Of a DNA stretch of 64,000 nt, positions 11,193 to 19,628 are shown piece after piece. Origin of the DNA: Sulfitobacter sp. GTDB taxonomy: Bacteria > Pseudomonadota > Alphaproteobacteria > Rhodobacterales > Rhodobacteraceae. Position 1 is the stretch's first letter. Every line of letters begins with the position of its first letter. A program made the translations under genes and the position numbers. The notes under the pieces were generated by a model that was not told the DNA's origin, ran no database searches, and saw only the letters and a list, made by a program, of their open reading frames with translations. The stretch is from assembly GCA_029252045.1 (NCBI GenBank), contig JAQXCD010000068.1, positions 1-64,000 on the forward strand, given 5' to 3'.

Positions 11193-11213
11193 GTGTACGG
11201 TTTGGAGACTGTG

Positions 11214-11630
11214 ATGAAACAGACGTTGCAAGAGATTATTGACACGAACCCCGAGGCGGAAACTTTTCGCTATGGCGACAGTCCAGAGCTATGTGCCGAA
11301 ATTCTGGCGCTGGTGCGAAGTGGGAAAAAAACGGCGACCTGCGATGCAGCGTCTGCATATGGCAAGGGCGGCGATGCCTGGCCCGAAGTGGGGCGGCGTG
11401 ATGTTGCGCTGAACTGGGACGGGACGCCAGCCGTCATGGTGGAAACTGTCGAAGTGAGCACACGGCGGTTTTGTGACATGGACGAGGCGTTTGTCGCGGC
11501 CCAAGGCGAGTTCTGCGATCTGGCGCATTGGCGGGCGGGCTATGAGGCCTATTTTCGCCGTGCCGGTGTGTTTTCCGAAGACATGAAGCTGATGTGTGAA
11601 CGGTTCACCCTGATAGAGGATTACGCGTAA
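11214..11630 (+). CDS. ASCH domain protein
   Basis: A 138-residue protein with the compact ASCH fold features: SPELCAEILALVRSGKKTAT near residue 18, then GDAWPEVGRRDVALNWDGTP and the C-terminal MKLMCERFTLIEDY. ASCH proteins are PUA-like and thought to bind RNA; some relatives hydrolyse N4-acetylcytidine. The ATG at 11214 has GGAG six bases upstream and is preferred over ATG 11190, which lies in the tandem repeat. Its TAA overlaps the mccA ATG (TAATG). Why it separates the two carboxylase subunit genes is unknown. Confidence 0.8.
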   Translation: MKQTLQEIIDTNPEAETFRYGDSPELCAEILALVRSGKKTATCDAASAYGKGGDAWPEVGRRDVALNWDGTPAVMVETVEVSTRRFCDMDEAFVAAQGEFCDLAHWRAGYEAYFRRAGVFSEDMKLMCERFTLIEDYA

Positions 11631-13567
11631 TGTTTGATACAATTCTGATTGCGAACCGCGGCGAGATCGCATGCCGCGTGATGGAAACCGCGCAGGCCAT
11701 GGGCGTGCGCTGTGTGGCGGTTTATTCCGATGCGGACGCTGCGGCCAAACATGTGGCGATGGCGGATGTGGCCGTGCATATCGGCGGCTCGACCCCTGCG
11801 CAAAGCTATCTGCGCGGCGATGTGATCATTCAGGCGGCACTTGATACCGGCGCGCAGGCGATCCACCCGGGGTACGGTTTTCTGAGTGAAAACCCTGATT
11901 TTGTCGATGCGGTTGAGGCGGCAGGTCTGACGTTTATCGGGCCATCCGGTGCTGCGATCCGCGCGATGGGGCTTAAAGATGCGGCCAAGGCGCTGATGGT
12001 TGAAGCGGGTGTGCCTGTGGTGCCCGGCTATCACGGCAAGGACCAGTCCGATGACTTGCTGGCGGCGGAGGCTGGTAAAATCGGCTATCCGGTGTTGATC
12101 AAGGCCGTTGCGGGCGGCGGCGGCAAGGGGATGCGTCTGGTTGAGGGCGCAAAGGGATTTGCAGAGGCATTGGCCTCGGCGCGGTCCGAGGCGCAGACAG
12201 CCTTTGGCAATCCGGACGTTCTGGTCGAGAAGTTTGTGAGCCAACCGCGCCATATCGAGGTGCAGGTCTTTGGCGATGGCAAGACAGCGGTGCATCTGTT
12301 CGAGCGCGACTGCTCGCTGCAACGCCGTCACCAGAAGGTGATCGAGGAAGCGCCAGCCCCCGGCATGACCGCCGCGATGCGCGACGCCATGGGGCAGGCG
12401 GGTGTAAAAGCCGCCGAGGCGATTGGCTACAAAGGGGCGGGTACGGTTGAATTCATCGTTGATGGCTCGGACGGGTTGAAGGCGGACGGGTTCTTTTTCA
12501 TGGAGATGAACACGCGGTTGCAGGTAGAGCATCCGGTGACCGAGGCCATCACGGGCGTTGATCTGGTGGAATGGCAGCTGCGCGTGGCGGCGGGTGAGGA
12601 TTTGCCCAAACGTCAGGACGAGCTATCGATCGACGGCCATGCGTTCGAGGCACGCCTCTATGCCGAGGATGTGCCAAAAGGCTTTCTGCCGGCTACGGGT
12701 ACGCTGACCCATCTGGTGTTTGATCCCGCGTGCCGTGCCGACAGCGGTGTGCGCAGTGGAGATACGATCAGCCCGTTTTACGATCCGATGATTGCCAAAG
12801 TTGTTGTGCACGGACCGACCCGTGACGTGGCGCTGGCACGGTTGCGGCAGGCGCTGGCCAATACCGAGGTGGGCGGCACCGTCACCAACCTTGCGTTTCT
12901 GGGCGCGCTGGCGGGGCATGAGGGCTTCCGGCGGGGCGAGGTCGATACAGGTTTGATCGCCCGCGATATTGAGGCGCTGACTACGCCGCCAGTGATCGCA
13001 CCGCGCCATGTGGCACTGGCAGGGATGGCGGCCCTCGGGCTGCTAGAGACCGGGTCGGAGGCGGGATTCACCCTGTGGGAGCTGCTGATGCAACAGATCA
13101 CGCTGGCGTGGGGCGATGAAGAGCATCTGATCAAGGTCGAAGTGACCGGACCTGATCACCAGCGCTGGCATGTGTTGGGAGGCACGGTTGACGCGCGCCG
13201 GATCGGCGGGCGCTGGCAGCTTGGCGGCCAGCCAGCGGCTTGTGTCGATATCTGCGGTGATACGATCACTGTATTCGACGGCTATGGGCTGGCATTCACA
13301 CGGATCGACCCTTTGCAGCAGGCCGCAGGGGCGCAGGGCGATGGCAACCTGATCGAGGCACCGATGCCAGGTCTGGTGCGCGAGGTCTTTGCCACCGTGG
13401 GGCAGGCCGTGGCCAAGGGCGACAAGCTGGCGGTGCTGGAGGCTATGAAGATGGAGCATAGCCTGCTGGCGGCGCGTGACGGCGTGGTGGCAGAAGTGCT
13501 GGCGCAAGCGGGCGATCAGGTGAAAGCCGGGGCGGCATTGGTCCGGTTGGAGCCTACAGACGCGTGA
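11630..13567 (+). CDS. mccA: Methylcrotonoyl-CoA carboxylase, biotin carboxylase/biotin carrier (alpha) subunit
   Basis: The 645-residue protein carboxylates its own biotin with ATP and bicarbonate, and supplies MccB. Biotin carboxylase N-domain LIANRGEIACRVMETAQAMG, ATP-grasp with AVAGGGGKGMRLV, HIEVQVFGDG and the catalytic EMNTRLQVEHPVTE are followed by a BT linker region and a C-terminal biotinyl domain with EAMKMEH (biotinyl-Lys). The substrate for BirA, encoded at 37471, is therefore present in this window. Followed by a membrane-protein gene through a GTGA overlap. Confidence 0.95.
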   Translation: MFDTILIANRGEIACRVMETAQAMGVRCVAVYSDADAAAKHVAMADVAVHIGGSTPAQSYLRGDVIIQAALDTGAQAIHPGYGFLSENPDFVDAVEAAGLTFIGPSGAAIRAMGLKDAAKALMVEAGVPVVPGYHGKDQSDDLLAAEAGKIGYPVLIKAVAGGGGKGMRLVEGAKGFAEALASARSEAQTAFGNPDVLVEKFVSQPRHIEVQVFGDGKTAVHLFERDCSLQRRHQKVIEEAPAPGMTAAMRDAMGQAGVKAAEAIGYKGAGTVEFIVDGSDGLKADGFFFMEMNTRLQVEHPVTEAITGVDLVEWQLRVAAGEDLPKRQDELSIDGHAFEARLYAEDVPKGFLPATGTLTHLVFDPACRADSGVRSGDTISPFYDPMIAKVVVHGPTRDVALARLRQALANTEVGGTVTNLAFLGALAGHEGFRRGEVDTGLIARDIEALTTPPVIAPRHVALAGMAALGLLETGSEAGFTLWELLMQQITLAWGDEEHLIKVEVTGPDHQRWHVLGGTVDARRIGGRWQLGGQPAACVDICGDTITVFDGYGLAFTRIDPLQQAAGAQGDGNLIEAPMPGLVREVFATVGQAVAKGDKLAVLEAMKMEHSLLAARDGVVAEVLAQAGDQVKAGAALVRLEPTDA

Positions 13568-13917
13568 GGCTTTTTGGTGGTCAGGTTCATGTGCTTGAGA
13601 TCGCGGCGCTAGGCGTTGCCAGCATCTTTGCCTATGCAATCGGGTATAGTTTACCGCTGCTTGCGGGGATATTCCTGATTTTTTGGCCGCTGTTCTTGCT
13701 GCAACTGCTGGCCGAAGGGGTGTTGACCGCTCTGATTGGCGAGCTGGCTGTGGTTTACCGCAAGGCATGCCCACCTAAACCAAAACCTGCCCGGCCTCCC
13801 AAGGCGCCAGCCATGCCGCGAACCGGGCTTGCCCGCTCTCTCTGGTCTGTTCCGTTAGTCATAATGACGGCGGGATATGGCAGACATGTATTCGAGACTG
13901 GACGCTGGTTTTTATGA
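13564..13917 (+). CDS. Small membrane protein, unknown (117 aa)
   Basis: GTG 13564 overlaps the mccA stop. Two adjoining hydrophobic segments (about 10-30 and 31-60) are followed by a proline/lysine-rich stretch (KACPPKPKPARPPKAPAMP) and a short, less hydrophobic tail. No family recognised. Translational coupling to mccA argues that it is expressed, but nothing in the sequence gives a function. Confidence 0.6.
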   Translation: MRLFGGQVHVLEIAALGVASIFAYAIGYSLPLLAGIFLIFWPLFLLQLLAEGVLTALIGELAVVYRKACPPKPKPARPPKAPAMPRTGLARSLWSVPLVIMTAGYGRHVFETGRWFL

Positions 13918-13933
13918 CAACGAGGGATAGACC

Positions 13934-14590
13934 ATGATCACGCTACACCATTGCCCGCAGACACGCTCGATGCGCAGCCTGTGGTTGCTGCACGAGCTTG
14001 GCGTTGAGTTTGACGTGCAAACCTACGCTTTTGATAAATCCCTGCGCGATCCGGCGTATTTGTTGAAAAGCCCCGCAGGCCGTGTGCCCGCACTGGAGAT
14101 CGACGGGGAAGCGTTGTTTGAGACTGGGGCAATTACCGAAGTGCTCTGCGAGCGGTTCTCGCCCGATGGTCTGGGCCGCCCGGCAGGCCACCCCGAGCGG
14201 GTACAATGGCTGATCTGGGTGCATTTCGCGGAAACGATTACCCAGCATTCGGCGGCATTAACCCAGCAGCATGTCGCCCTGCGCGAGGACCATATGCGCA
14301 GCCCGATTGTGATGAAGCTGGAGGCGGCACGGATCGGCAAATGCTACGCGGCGCTGGAGGCGCGGTTGACGGGGCGTGACTATTTGCTGGATGGTGGGTT
14401 TTCAGCGGCGGATGTGTCGGTGGGGCAGGCGGTCTATCTGGCGAGATTCTTTGCCCATCTGGACGCATTCCCCGCTGTGGCGGCGTGGTACAGCCGCATC
14501 ACGGCGCGGGCAGGATTTAAGGCCTCCTTGCCCGGTAAAGACACCTTGTTTAAGGGCACTTTCTTTGCGCCTTGGGAATTGCCCGCCTGA
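13934..14590 (+). CDS. Glutathione S-transferase family protein
   Basis: 218 residues with an N-terminal thioredoxin-like domain (MITLHHCPQTRSMRSLWLLH, then SPAGRVPALEIDGEALFETG, the glutathione-binding segment with the cis-Pro VPAL and the E-T pair) and an all-helical C-terminal domain ending with RDYLLDGGFSAADVSVG and a Trp/Tyr-rich tail. The substrate is unknown. It lies inside the leucine operon; glutathione may serve to detoxify reactive enoyl-CoA-derived compounds, which is speculation. Confidence 0.85.
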   Translation: MITLHHCPQTRSMRSLWLLHELGVEFDVQTYAFDKSLRDPAYLLKSPAGRVPALEIDGEALFETGAITEVLCERFSPDGLGRPAGHPERVQWLIWVHFAETITQHSAALTQQHVALREDHMRSPIVMKLEAARIGKCYAALEARLTGRDYLLDGGFSAADVSVGQAVYLARFFAHLDAFPAVAAWYSRITARAGFKASLPGKDTLFKGTFFAPWELPA

Positions 14591-14663
14591 CGTGCCGGAT
14601 AATGAGTGCAATGATCCGCGTTCCGGTGCAGTCTTGGAGCTATAGTCAATTTGGGAGGATGCT

Positions 14664-15518
14664 ATGACACTTGGACCTTGCGAGATTTTCGAAGTCGGCC
14701 CCCGTGACGGGCTGCAAAACGAGCAACGCGAAATTCCGGTGGCGGAGAAGATCGCGCTTGTGAACAAGCTGAGCGAAGCGGGGTTTAGCCGGATTGAATG
14801 CGCCAGTTTTGTCTCACCCAAATGGGTGCCCCGGATGGCAGGCTCGGCCGAGGTGCTGGCAGGGATAAGCCGCAAGGATGGTGTGCGCTATGCGGCGCTG
14901 ACGCCGAACATGCGTGGCTATACGGATGCGTTGGCGGCAGGGGCGGACGAGATCGCGATTTTTGCCAGTGCCTCCGAGGGGTTTTCGCAAAAGAACATCA
15001 ACGCGTCGATTGCCGAGAGCATCGAACGGTTTGCCCCCATTCTGGAAGAGGCGCGGCATATTGATTTGCCAGTGCGCGGCTATGTGTCGTGTGTTGTGAA
15101 ATGCCCCTACGATGGAGATGTGGCACCCTCCGCAGTGGCGGCGGTGGCGGACAAGTTGTTCTCGATGGGGTGCTACGAGGTGAGCCTTGGCGACACAATC
15201 GGGGCAGGGACACCGGATAGCATTGCACGCATGTTGCTGGCGGTGCGCAATGTGGTGCCCGTGGGCCGGTTGGCCGGTCACTACCATGACACCGGTGGGC
15301 GGGCGATGGCGAATATCGACGCATCCTTGAGCCTTGGCGTGCGGGTGTTTGATGCGGCAGTGGGGGGGCTGGGCGGTTGCCCCTATGCGCCCGGTGCCTC
15401 GGGTAATGTCGCGACAGAAGCTGTGGCCAAACATCTGGCGGCGTTGGGCTATCAGACAGGGCTTGATCTGGATGTGATCGCACAGGCAGCCGATATGGCA
15501 CGCGCGATGCGGGGGTAG
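14664..15518 (+). CDS. mvaB: Hydroxymethylglutaryl-CoA lyase
   Basis: Cleaves HMG-CoA to acetoacetate and acetyl-CoA, the last step of leucine catabolism. A TIM-barrel protein of 284 residues beginning FEVGPRDGLQNEQREIP (metal-binding Asp and catalytic Arg region) with SFVSPKWVPRMAGS, SLGDTIGAGTPDS, AGHYHDTGGRAMANI and the flexible catalytic loop GGCPYAPGASGNVATE containing the essential Cys. GGGAGG precedes the ATG. Ordered after mccAB and before the hydratase. Confidence 0.95.
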   Translation: MTLGPCEIFEVGPRDGLQNEQREIPVAEKIALVNKLSEAGFSRIECASFVSPKWVPRMAGSAEVLAGISRKDGVRYAALTPNMRGYTDALAAGADEIAIFASASEGFSQKNINASIAESIERFAPILEEARHIDLPVRGYVSCVVKCPYDGDVAPSAVAAVADKLFSMGCYEVSLGDTIGAGTPDSIARMLLAVRNVVPVGRLAGHYHDTGGRAMANIDASLSLGVRVFDAAVGGLGGCPYAPGASGNVATEAVAKHLAALGYQTGLDLDVIAQAADMARAMRG

Positions 15519-15562
15519 CGGAATTTTTCAAAATTCCGGCCCAAAATTTTTGGAAAATTTTG
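15519..15562. repeat. Pair of AT-rich palindromes between mvaB and the hydratase gene
   Basis: Two hairpins in tandem: CGGAATTTT/AAAATTCCG with centre TC (15519-15538), and CAAAATTTT/AAAATTTTG with centre TGG (15542-15562). They begin directly after the mvaB stop and end before the next ribosome site. The look is that of a dispersed roseobacter intergenic repeat or an RNA processing site, not of an intrinsic terminator, as the operon continues after 13 bases. Confidence 0.7.
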
Positions 15563-15575
15563 ACGGGGAACGCTG

Positions 15576-16358
15576 ATGTTTCAAACGATAACGGTTGAGG
15601 TGGACGGGCGCGGGGTTGCAACCCTGACGCTGGCGCGCGAGGCGAAACATAACGCACTGTCTGCGCAGATGCTGGCCGAGTTGACGCAGGCGGCGGCTGA
15701 TCTGGCGGCGGATGATGCTGTGCGCGTTGTGATCCTTGCGGCGGCGGGCCGGACGTTTTGCGCAGGCGGTGATCTGGGCTGGATGCAGGAACAGATGGGC
15801 ATGGACGCCGCGACCCGTGCGGCAGAGGCGGGTAAGCTTGCCACCATGCTGGGGGCACTGAACCGTTTGCCGAAACCGTTGATCGGGCGGCTGCACGGCA
15901 ATGCCTTTGGCGGCGGTGTCGGCATGGCGGCGGTTTGCGATGTGGCCATTGGTGTGGACACCATCAAGATGGCGCTGACCGAGACCAAGCTGGGTATTAT
16001 CCCCGCCACCATCGGGCCCTACGTTATTGCCCGCATGGGCGAGGGACGCGCGCGGCGGGTGTTTATGTCGGGCCGTGTGTTTGAGGCACCGGAAGCGGTG
16101 GAGCTGGGCCTGCTGGCGCACGCTGTGCCGGAGGCCGAGCTGGACGCGGCAGTTGAGCGCGAAGTGGTGCCCTATCTGGCCTGCGCACCGGGGGCAGTAG
16201 CGGCGGCCAAAAAGCTGGCGCAGGATCTGGGCGGTGCGGCGACGGAGGACGCGGTAGCGATGTCGATTGCGGCATTGGCTGCCCGCTGGGAGACAGCGGA
16301 AGCCGCCGAGGGGATTGGCGCGTTTTTCGAGAAGCGGAAAGCGGCTTGGGTGGTGTGA
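15576..16358 (+). CDS. liuC: Enoyl-CoA hydratase family, probable methylglutaconyl-CoA hydratase
   Basis: 260-residue crotonase with the CoA-binding REAKHNALSAQML near residue 20, the oxyanion-hole GRTFCAGGDLGWMQEQMG and GNAFGGGVGMAAVCDVAI, and LGIIPATIGPYV. The tryptophan after GGDLG and the gene's place after mvaB fit hydration of 3-methylglutaconyl-CoA to HMG-CoA, completing the pathway with ivd, mccAB and mvaB. General enoyl-CoA hydratase activity is the alternative. Last gene of the run; the next gene is a broken DUF4365 frame. Confidence 0.88.
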   Translation: MFQTITVEVDGRGVATLTLAREAKHNALSAQMLAELTQAAADLAADDAVRVVILAAAGRTFCAGGDLGWMQEQMGMDAATRAAEAGKLATMLGALNRLPKPLIGRLHGNAFGGGVGMAAVCDVAIGVDTIKMALTETKLGIIPATIGPYVIARMGEGRARRVFMSGRVFEAPEAVELGLLAHAVPEAELDAAVEREVVPYLACAPGAVAAAKKLAQDLGGAATEDAVAMSIAALAARWETAEAAEGIGAFFEKRKAAWVV

Positions 16359-16359
16359 T

Positions 16360-17557
16360 ATGTCCGAAACCGAATTTACTGAGCAGCTTGGAGTTGTTGT
16401 CGTAAGAAAGCTTGCCGCTTACAGCGGGTCTAATTTTGCGAGAGCAACATGTTTCGGATCATGGCATTGATGCGCAACTAGAAGTGTTTGATGGTGATAT
16501 TGCCACAGGACGTCTGATTGCGGTGCAGATCAAATCGGGCCCAAGCTATTTCAAATCCCAGTCACATGCAGGCGTTTGGCATAGATTCTCTAACAGGCAC
16601 AAAGACCTCTGGGTGAACCATTCGCTGCCAGTAATTATAGTTCTTTGCGATTTGGATGTAGAAATGTGCACGTTTGTACATGTAACGGATGAGCGCTGTG
16701 TCTCTACGGGCAATGCTTGGAAAATCCATGTGCCCGCTGCCAACTTATTCGGTCCCTCTACAGCTCAGACTTTGATTGACCTAGCCTCACCAGTTGTACC
16801 AGTGAGCGAATATGGCATCATGACAGAGGGTGATTTTAGCCATGGGCTTGCACGCAGGATCAGCCTTGATGTTGTTGTGCATGCTGCTGGGCAGGGTCTC
16901 AGTAGAGCAAGGCTGGGGGCTATTGTGCGGCAGGCTTTGGTTTTCGGTAAGAACATCAAATACGCGAATAGCCCTATTTCCAAGCAAGTTCACAGTGGGC
17001 GCGGCGTCGATATCGTAGTTGGATTGGTGTATTTGCGAGAAGCCGACAGGGATGGAGCGTTTTGGGTTTGTCGGTTCCAGTGGATATCCCCAGATTATGA
17101 AGCGGATCCGATACTTGCTTTCGAAGGGGTAGAGGATGGAAGCGGTCTCATAATTGATTGGAACGGAAGGGCGGAACTAGCGCAGTTTTTCGATTGCCGT
17201 AGGTTAACAAAGTCAGAATATCTTGAGAACCTAGACGTGTTACTTGTTCGTATTGGTCAAGCAATCACGGCAATGGAAAAAATGTTCACTTCGGATGGTG
17301 CGAATGCTGATAATTTGGCAAATATTTGCCGTGATTTTGAAGAAAGTTGGGATAAGTCTTCAACGTCACCTCCCGAATGTGATCGGCTAGACAGGAAGGT
17401 GCAAGAACTATTGGCTACTGTCGGTAACGCTGGTCTGATTTGGGATCAGCGCTCTACTCGCGGGATGGTTTCTACGCGAAATTTCATCCGTCAGTACCTT
17501 GAGCAAAGCATTCGTTTGGTTCAGGCGATTGGTTTGTATCGCGAAGACGTAAATTGA
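16360..17557 (+). pseudogene. DUF4365-domain protein, disrupted by a frameshift
   Basis: The ATG at 16360 opens MSETEFTEQLGVVVVRKLAA, the normal start of a DUF4365 protein, but the reading breaks at GGG 16426-16428. Dropping one G joins SG to LILREQHVSDHGIDAQLEV and IAVQIKSGPSYF, the core of the domain. The spaced Asp, Glu and QxK in this core resemble PD-(D/E)XK nuclease-fold proteins (family inference). The remaining 380 codons are open to 17557. The upstream frame ends at a TGA at 16468. More AT-rich than the flanking operons; a likely acquired gene. Confidence 0.75.
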
Positions 17558-17632
17558 CGGATGTATGTCCGTGGGCAAGCCGCGCTTGGAACTACTGAAA
17601 GTAATTGCACAACCTTTCCGCCCGTCCTCCCG

Positions 17633-17661
17633 TTGACCCCATGCGCCCACAGCGCTAAACC
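17633..17661 (+). promoter_or_regulatory. Proposed nuo operon promoter
   Basis: TTGACC (17633-17638), 17 bases, then TAAACC (17656-17661). The -35 is good, the -10 weak. It lies about 60 bases before the nuoA start in the only sizeable gap (17558-17718) before the operon. No clear operator is visible. Confidence 0.4.
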
Positions 17662-17718
17662 CCATGCAAAGCGTTGTGCGGCGCGTCATGCCCGTACCAT
17701 CCGAGAAAGGAGCCACCC

Positions 17719-18084
17719 TTGGACGATATGCTTCGGGAATACCTGCCGATCCTTATTTTTCTGTTTGTTGCCATAGGTTTGGGGCTTGTCCTTATCCTTG
17801 CGGCTGTGGTGATTGCGGTGCGCAATCCCGACCCTGAAAAGGTGTCGGCCTATGAGTGCGGGTTCAACGCATTTGACGATGCACGCATGAAGTTCGATGT
17901 GCGATTCTACCTTGTGTCGATCCTGTTCATCATTTTTGACCTCGAGATTGCCTTCCTCTTCCCTTGGGCTGTGGCATTTGGCGACATATCGATGGCGGCG
18001 TTCTGGTCTATGATGATCTTCCTTGCGGTGCTGACCGCAGGCTTTGCTTATGAATGGAAGAAAGGGGCGCTCGAATGGCAGTAA
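17719..18084 (+). CDS. nuoA: NADH-quinone oxidoreductase subunit A
   Basis: Small membrane subunit of complex I at the base of the Q-module arm. AAAGGAG lies six bases before TTG 17719, giving [14 protein letters not shown] (121 aa); ATG 17728 would be 15 bases from that site, so the TTG is favoured. Three transmembrane helices and the conserved loop [21 protein letters not shown] with its Cys are present. First gene of the nuo operon; it overlaps nuoB by ten bases. Confidence 0.96.
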   Translation: MDDMLREYLPILIFLFVAIGLGLVLILAAVVIAVRNPDPEKVSAYECGFNAFDDARMKFDVRFYLVSILFIIFDLEIAFLFPWAVAFGDISMAAFWSMMIFLAVLTAGFAYEWKKGALEWQ

Positions 18085-18605
18085 CGTCTACAGCAACCGC
18101 AGGCATGGACCGCGATGTGGCCACGCAGCAGTTGAACGCCAATCTGGCGGACAAGGGCTTCCTGCTGACCTCCACCGAGGATTTGATCAACTGGGCGCGC
18201 ACCGGCTCGCTGCACTGGATGACCTTTGGTCTGGCCTGCTGTGCGGTCGAGATGATGCATACCTCAATGCCGCGCTATGACCTTGAGCGTTTCGGTACAG
18301 CGCCGCGCGCCTCTCCGCGCCAGTCTGATCTGATGATCGTGGCGGGTACGCTGACCAACAAGATGGCACCCGCGCTGCGCAAGGTTTACGACCAGATGCC
18401 AGAGCCGCGCTATGTGATCTCCATGGGGTCCTGCGCGAACGGCGGCGGCTATTACCACTACAGCTATAGCGTTGTGCGCGGGTGTGACCGGATTGTTCCG
18501 GTGGATATCTATGTGCCAGGTTGCCCTCCGACGGCGGAGGCGCTGCTGTATGGTATCATGCAGCTGCAACGCAAAATGCGCCGGACAGGGACAATTGTAA
18601 GATGA
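18075..18605 (+). CDS. nuoB: NADH-quinone oxidoreductase subunit B
   Basis: Carries cluster N2, the last iron-sulfur centre before ubiquinone. 176 residues from ATG 18075 (AAAGGGG nine bases upstream), with the N2 ligands in [20 protein letters not shown] and [14 protein letters not shown]. Conserved [19 protein letters not shown] is present. Stop overlaps the nuoC start (ATGA). Confidence 0.97.
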   Translation: MAVTSTATAGMDRDVATQQLNANLADKGFLLTSTEDLINWARTGSLHWMTFGLACCAVEMMHTSMPRYDLERFGTAPRASPRQSDLMIVAGTLTNKMAPALRKVYDQMPEPRYVISMGSCANGGGYYHYSYSVVRGCDRIVPVDIYVPGCPPTAEALLYGIMQLQRKMRRTGTIVR

Positions 18606-19213
18606 GCGAAGCACTTACCGAACTTGGTGGCTATATCGAAGCCAAACGCCCCGACTGTGTGTTGGGCTGGGATATTGCGTATGGCGAGCTGAATTTGGAC
18701 GTGACCTTGGCCAATATTGCCGGTCTGGTCGAGTTCCTGAAAGGGGACGCGACGTGCCGCTTTACGTCTTTGGTGGATATCACTGCCGTGGATTACACAG
18801 GCCGTGCCAAGCGGTTCGATGTGGTCTACCACTTCCTGTCGATGTACCAGAACCACCGCATTCGCCTGCGCGTCGCTGTGCGCGAGGAAGACATGGTGCC
18901 GTCGCTGTTGGACATTCACCCCTCAGCCAACTGGTTCGAGCGTGAAGTGTTTGACATGTTCGGCATTCTGTTTAGCGGCCACCCCGATCTGCGCCGCTTG
19001 CTGACGGATTACGGTTTCCGCGGTCACCCGCTGCGCAAGGATTTCCCGACCACGGGCTATACCGAAGTGCGGTACGACGAGGCGGAAAAGCGGGTTGTCT
19101 ATGAGCCTGTTTCGCTTGTTCAGGAATACCGCCAGTTTGATTTCATGTCACCGTGGGAAGGGGCCGAGTATATCCTGCCCGGTGATGAGAAAAAGAGCGA
19201 GGCGGCGAATTGA
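18602..19213 (+). CDS. nuoC: NADH-quinone oxidoreductase subunit C
   Basis: The 30-kDa-type peripheral subunit, 203 residues, separate from NuoD as in other alphaproteobacteria. The family signature [20 protein letters not shown], then [17 protein letters not shown], is intact. Its TGA at 19211 is overlapped by a TTG that opens a 50-codon frame (see next entry). Confidence 0.96.
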   Translation: MSEALTELGGYIEAKRPDCVLGWDIAYGELNLDVTLANIAGLVEFLKGDATCRFTSLVDITAVDYTGRAKRFDVVYHFLSMYQNHRIRLRVAVREEDMVPSLLDIHPSANWFEREVFDMFGILFSGHPDLRRLLTDYGFRGHPLRKDFPTTGYTEVRYDEAEKRVVYEPVSLVQEYRQFDFMSPWEGAEYILPGDEKKSEAAN

Positions 19214-19362
19214 AGAGTGTTTTGCCTGCATTAAAGGTATCCTTACTTGGAGCACTTGAGGTTCCCGTAAGGCTGGTGCGCCAAAATGCCGAGATGGCAG
19301 CTTTAGCGGCGAGAAGCGGGAGCCATTGCTTTTTTAACGAGACTGAGCAGTGTTTCTCATGA
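19210..19362 (+). CDS. Possible 50-aa micro-protein between nuoC and a membrane-protein gene
   Basis: TTG 19210 overlaps the nuoC stop (TTGA) and the TGA at 19360-19362 overlaps an ATG of the next gene (ATGA), so the frame exactly bridges the two. GAGGCGG precedes the TTG. The product starts [20 protein letters not shown] and continues with a helical stretch [15 protein letters not shown] and two Cys near the end. No family known. The bridging overlaps are the only support; without it the gap would be 136 untranslated bases. Confidence 0.4.
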   Translation: MKSVLPALKVSLLGALEVPVRLVRQNAEMAALAARSGSHCFFNETEQCFS

Positions 19363-19616
19363 TGTTGATCGTGCTATTGGTGGCAGTAGTACTTGTAATC
19401 GTAGTCGGTGCGATGTTCTCGGCTTGGTATGGATTGGTTATAGGTCTGGGTGTTGGTGTTCTTGTCGTGTTTTTACTCGCTCCGATGCAAGCAGAGATGA
19501 ATAGGGCCAATATGGGGGCTGGTGGTATTGGCGTTGGCATAACAATTGTTGTTGTGATCGCGCTGGTTGGACTGTTATTGGGCGGCATTGGTGCCCTTTT
19601 CGGCCGGCTGTTTTAA
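19359..19616 (+). CDS. Small three-helix membrane protein in the nuo operon (85 aa)
   Basis: Very hydrophobic: about 1-20, 25-43 and 58-84 are membrane segments rich in Val, Leu and Gly, with a short polar loop QAEMNRANMG. GTG 19350 is an alternative start three codons upstream. Its stop contains the nuoD ribosome site (AAGGAG), implying coupling. Not a known complex I subunit; comparable unassigned frames are known in the Paracoccus and Rhodobacter nuo operons. Confidence 0.65.
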   Translation: MMLIVLLVAVVLVIVVGAMFSAWYGLVIGLGVGVLVVFLLAPMQAEMNRANMGAGGIGVGITIVVVIALVGLLLGGIGALFGRLF

Positions 19617-19628
19617 GGAGAATTGATG

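Noticed and set aside
15519-15562. Intrinsic terminator between mvaB and the hydratase gene
   Set aside because: No T tract after a GC stem; the next gene of the same pathway follows after 13 bases.
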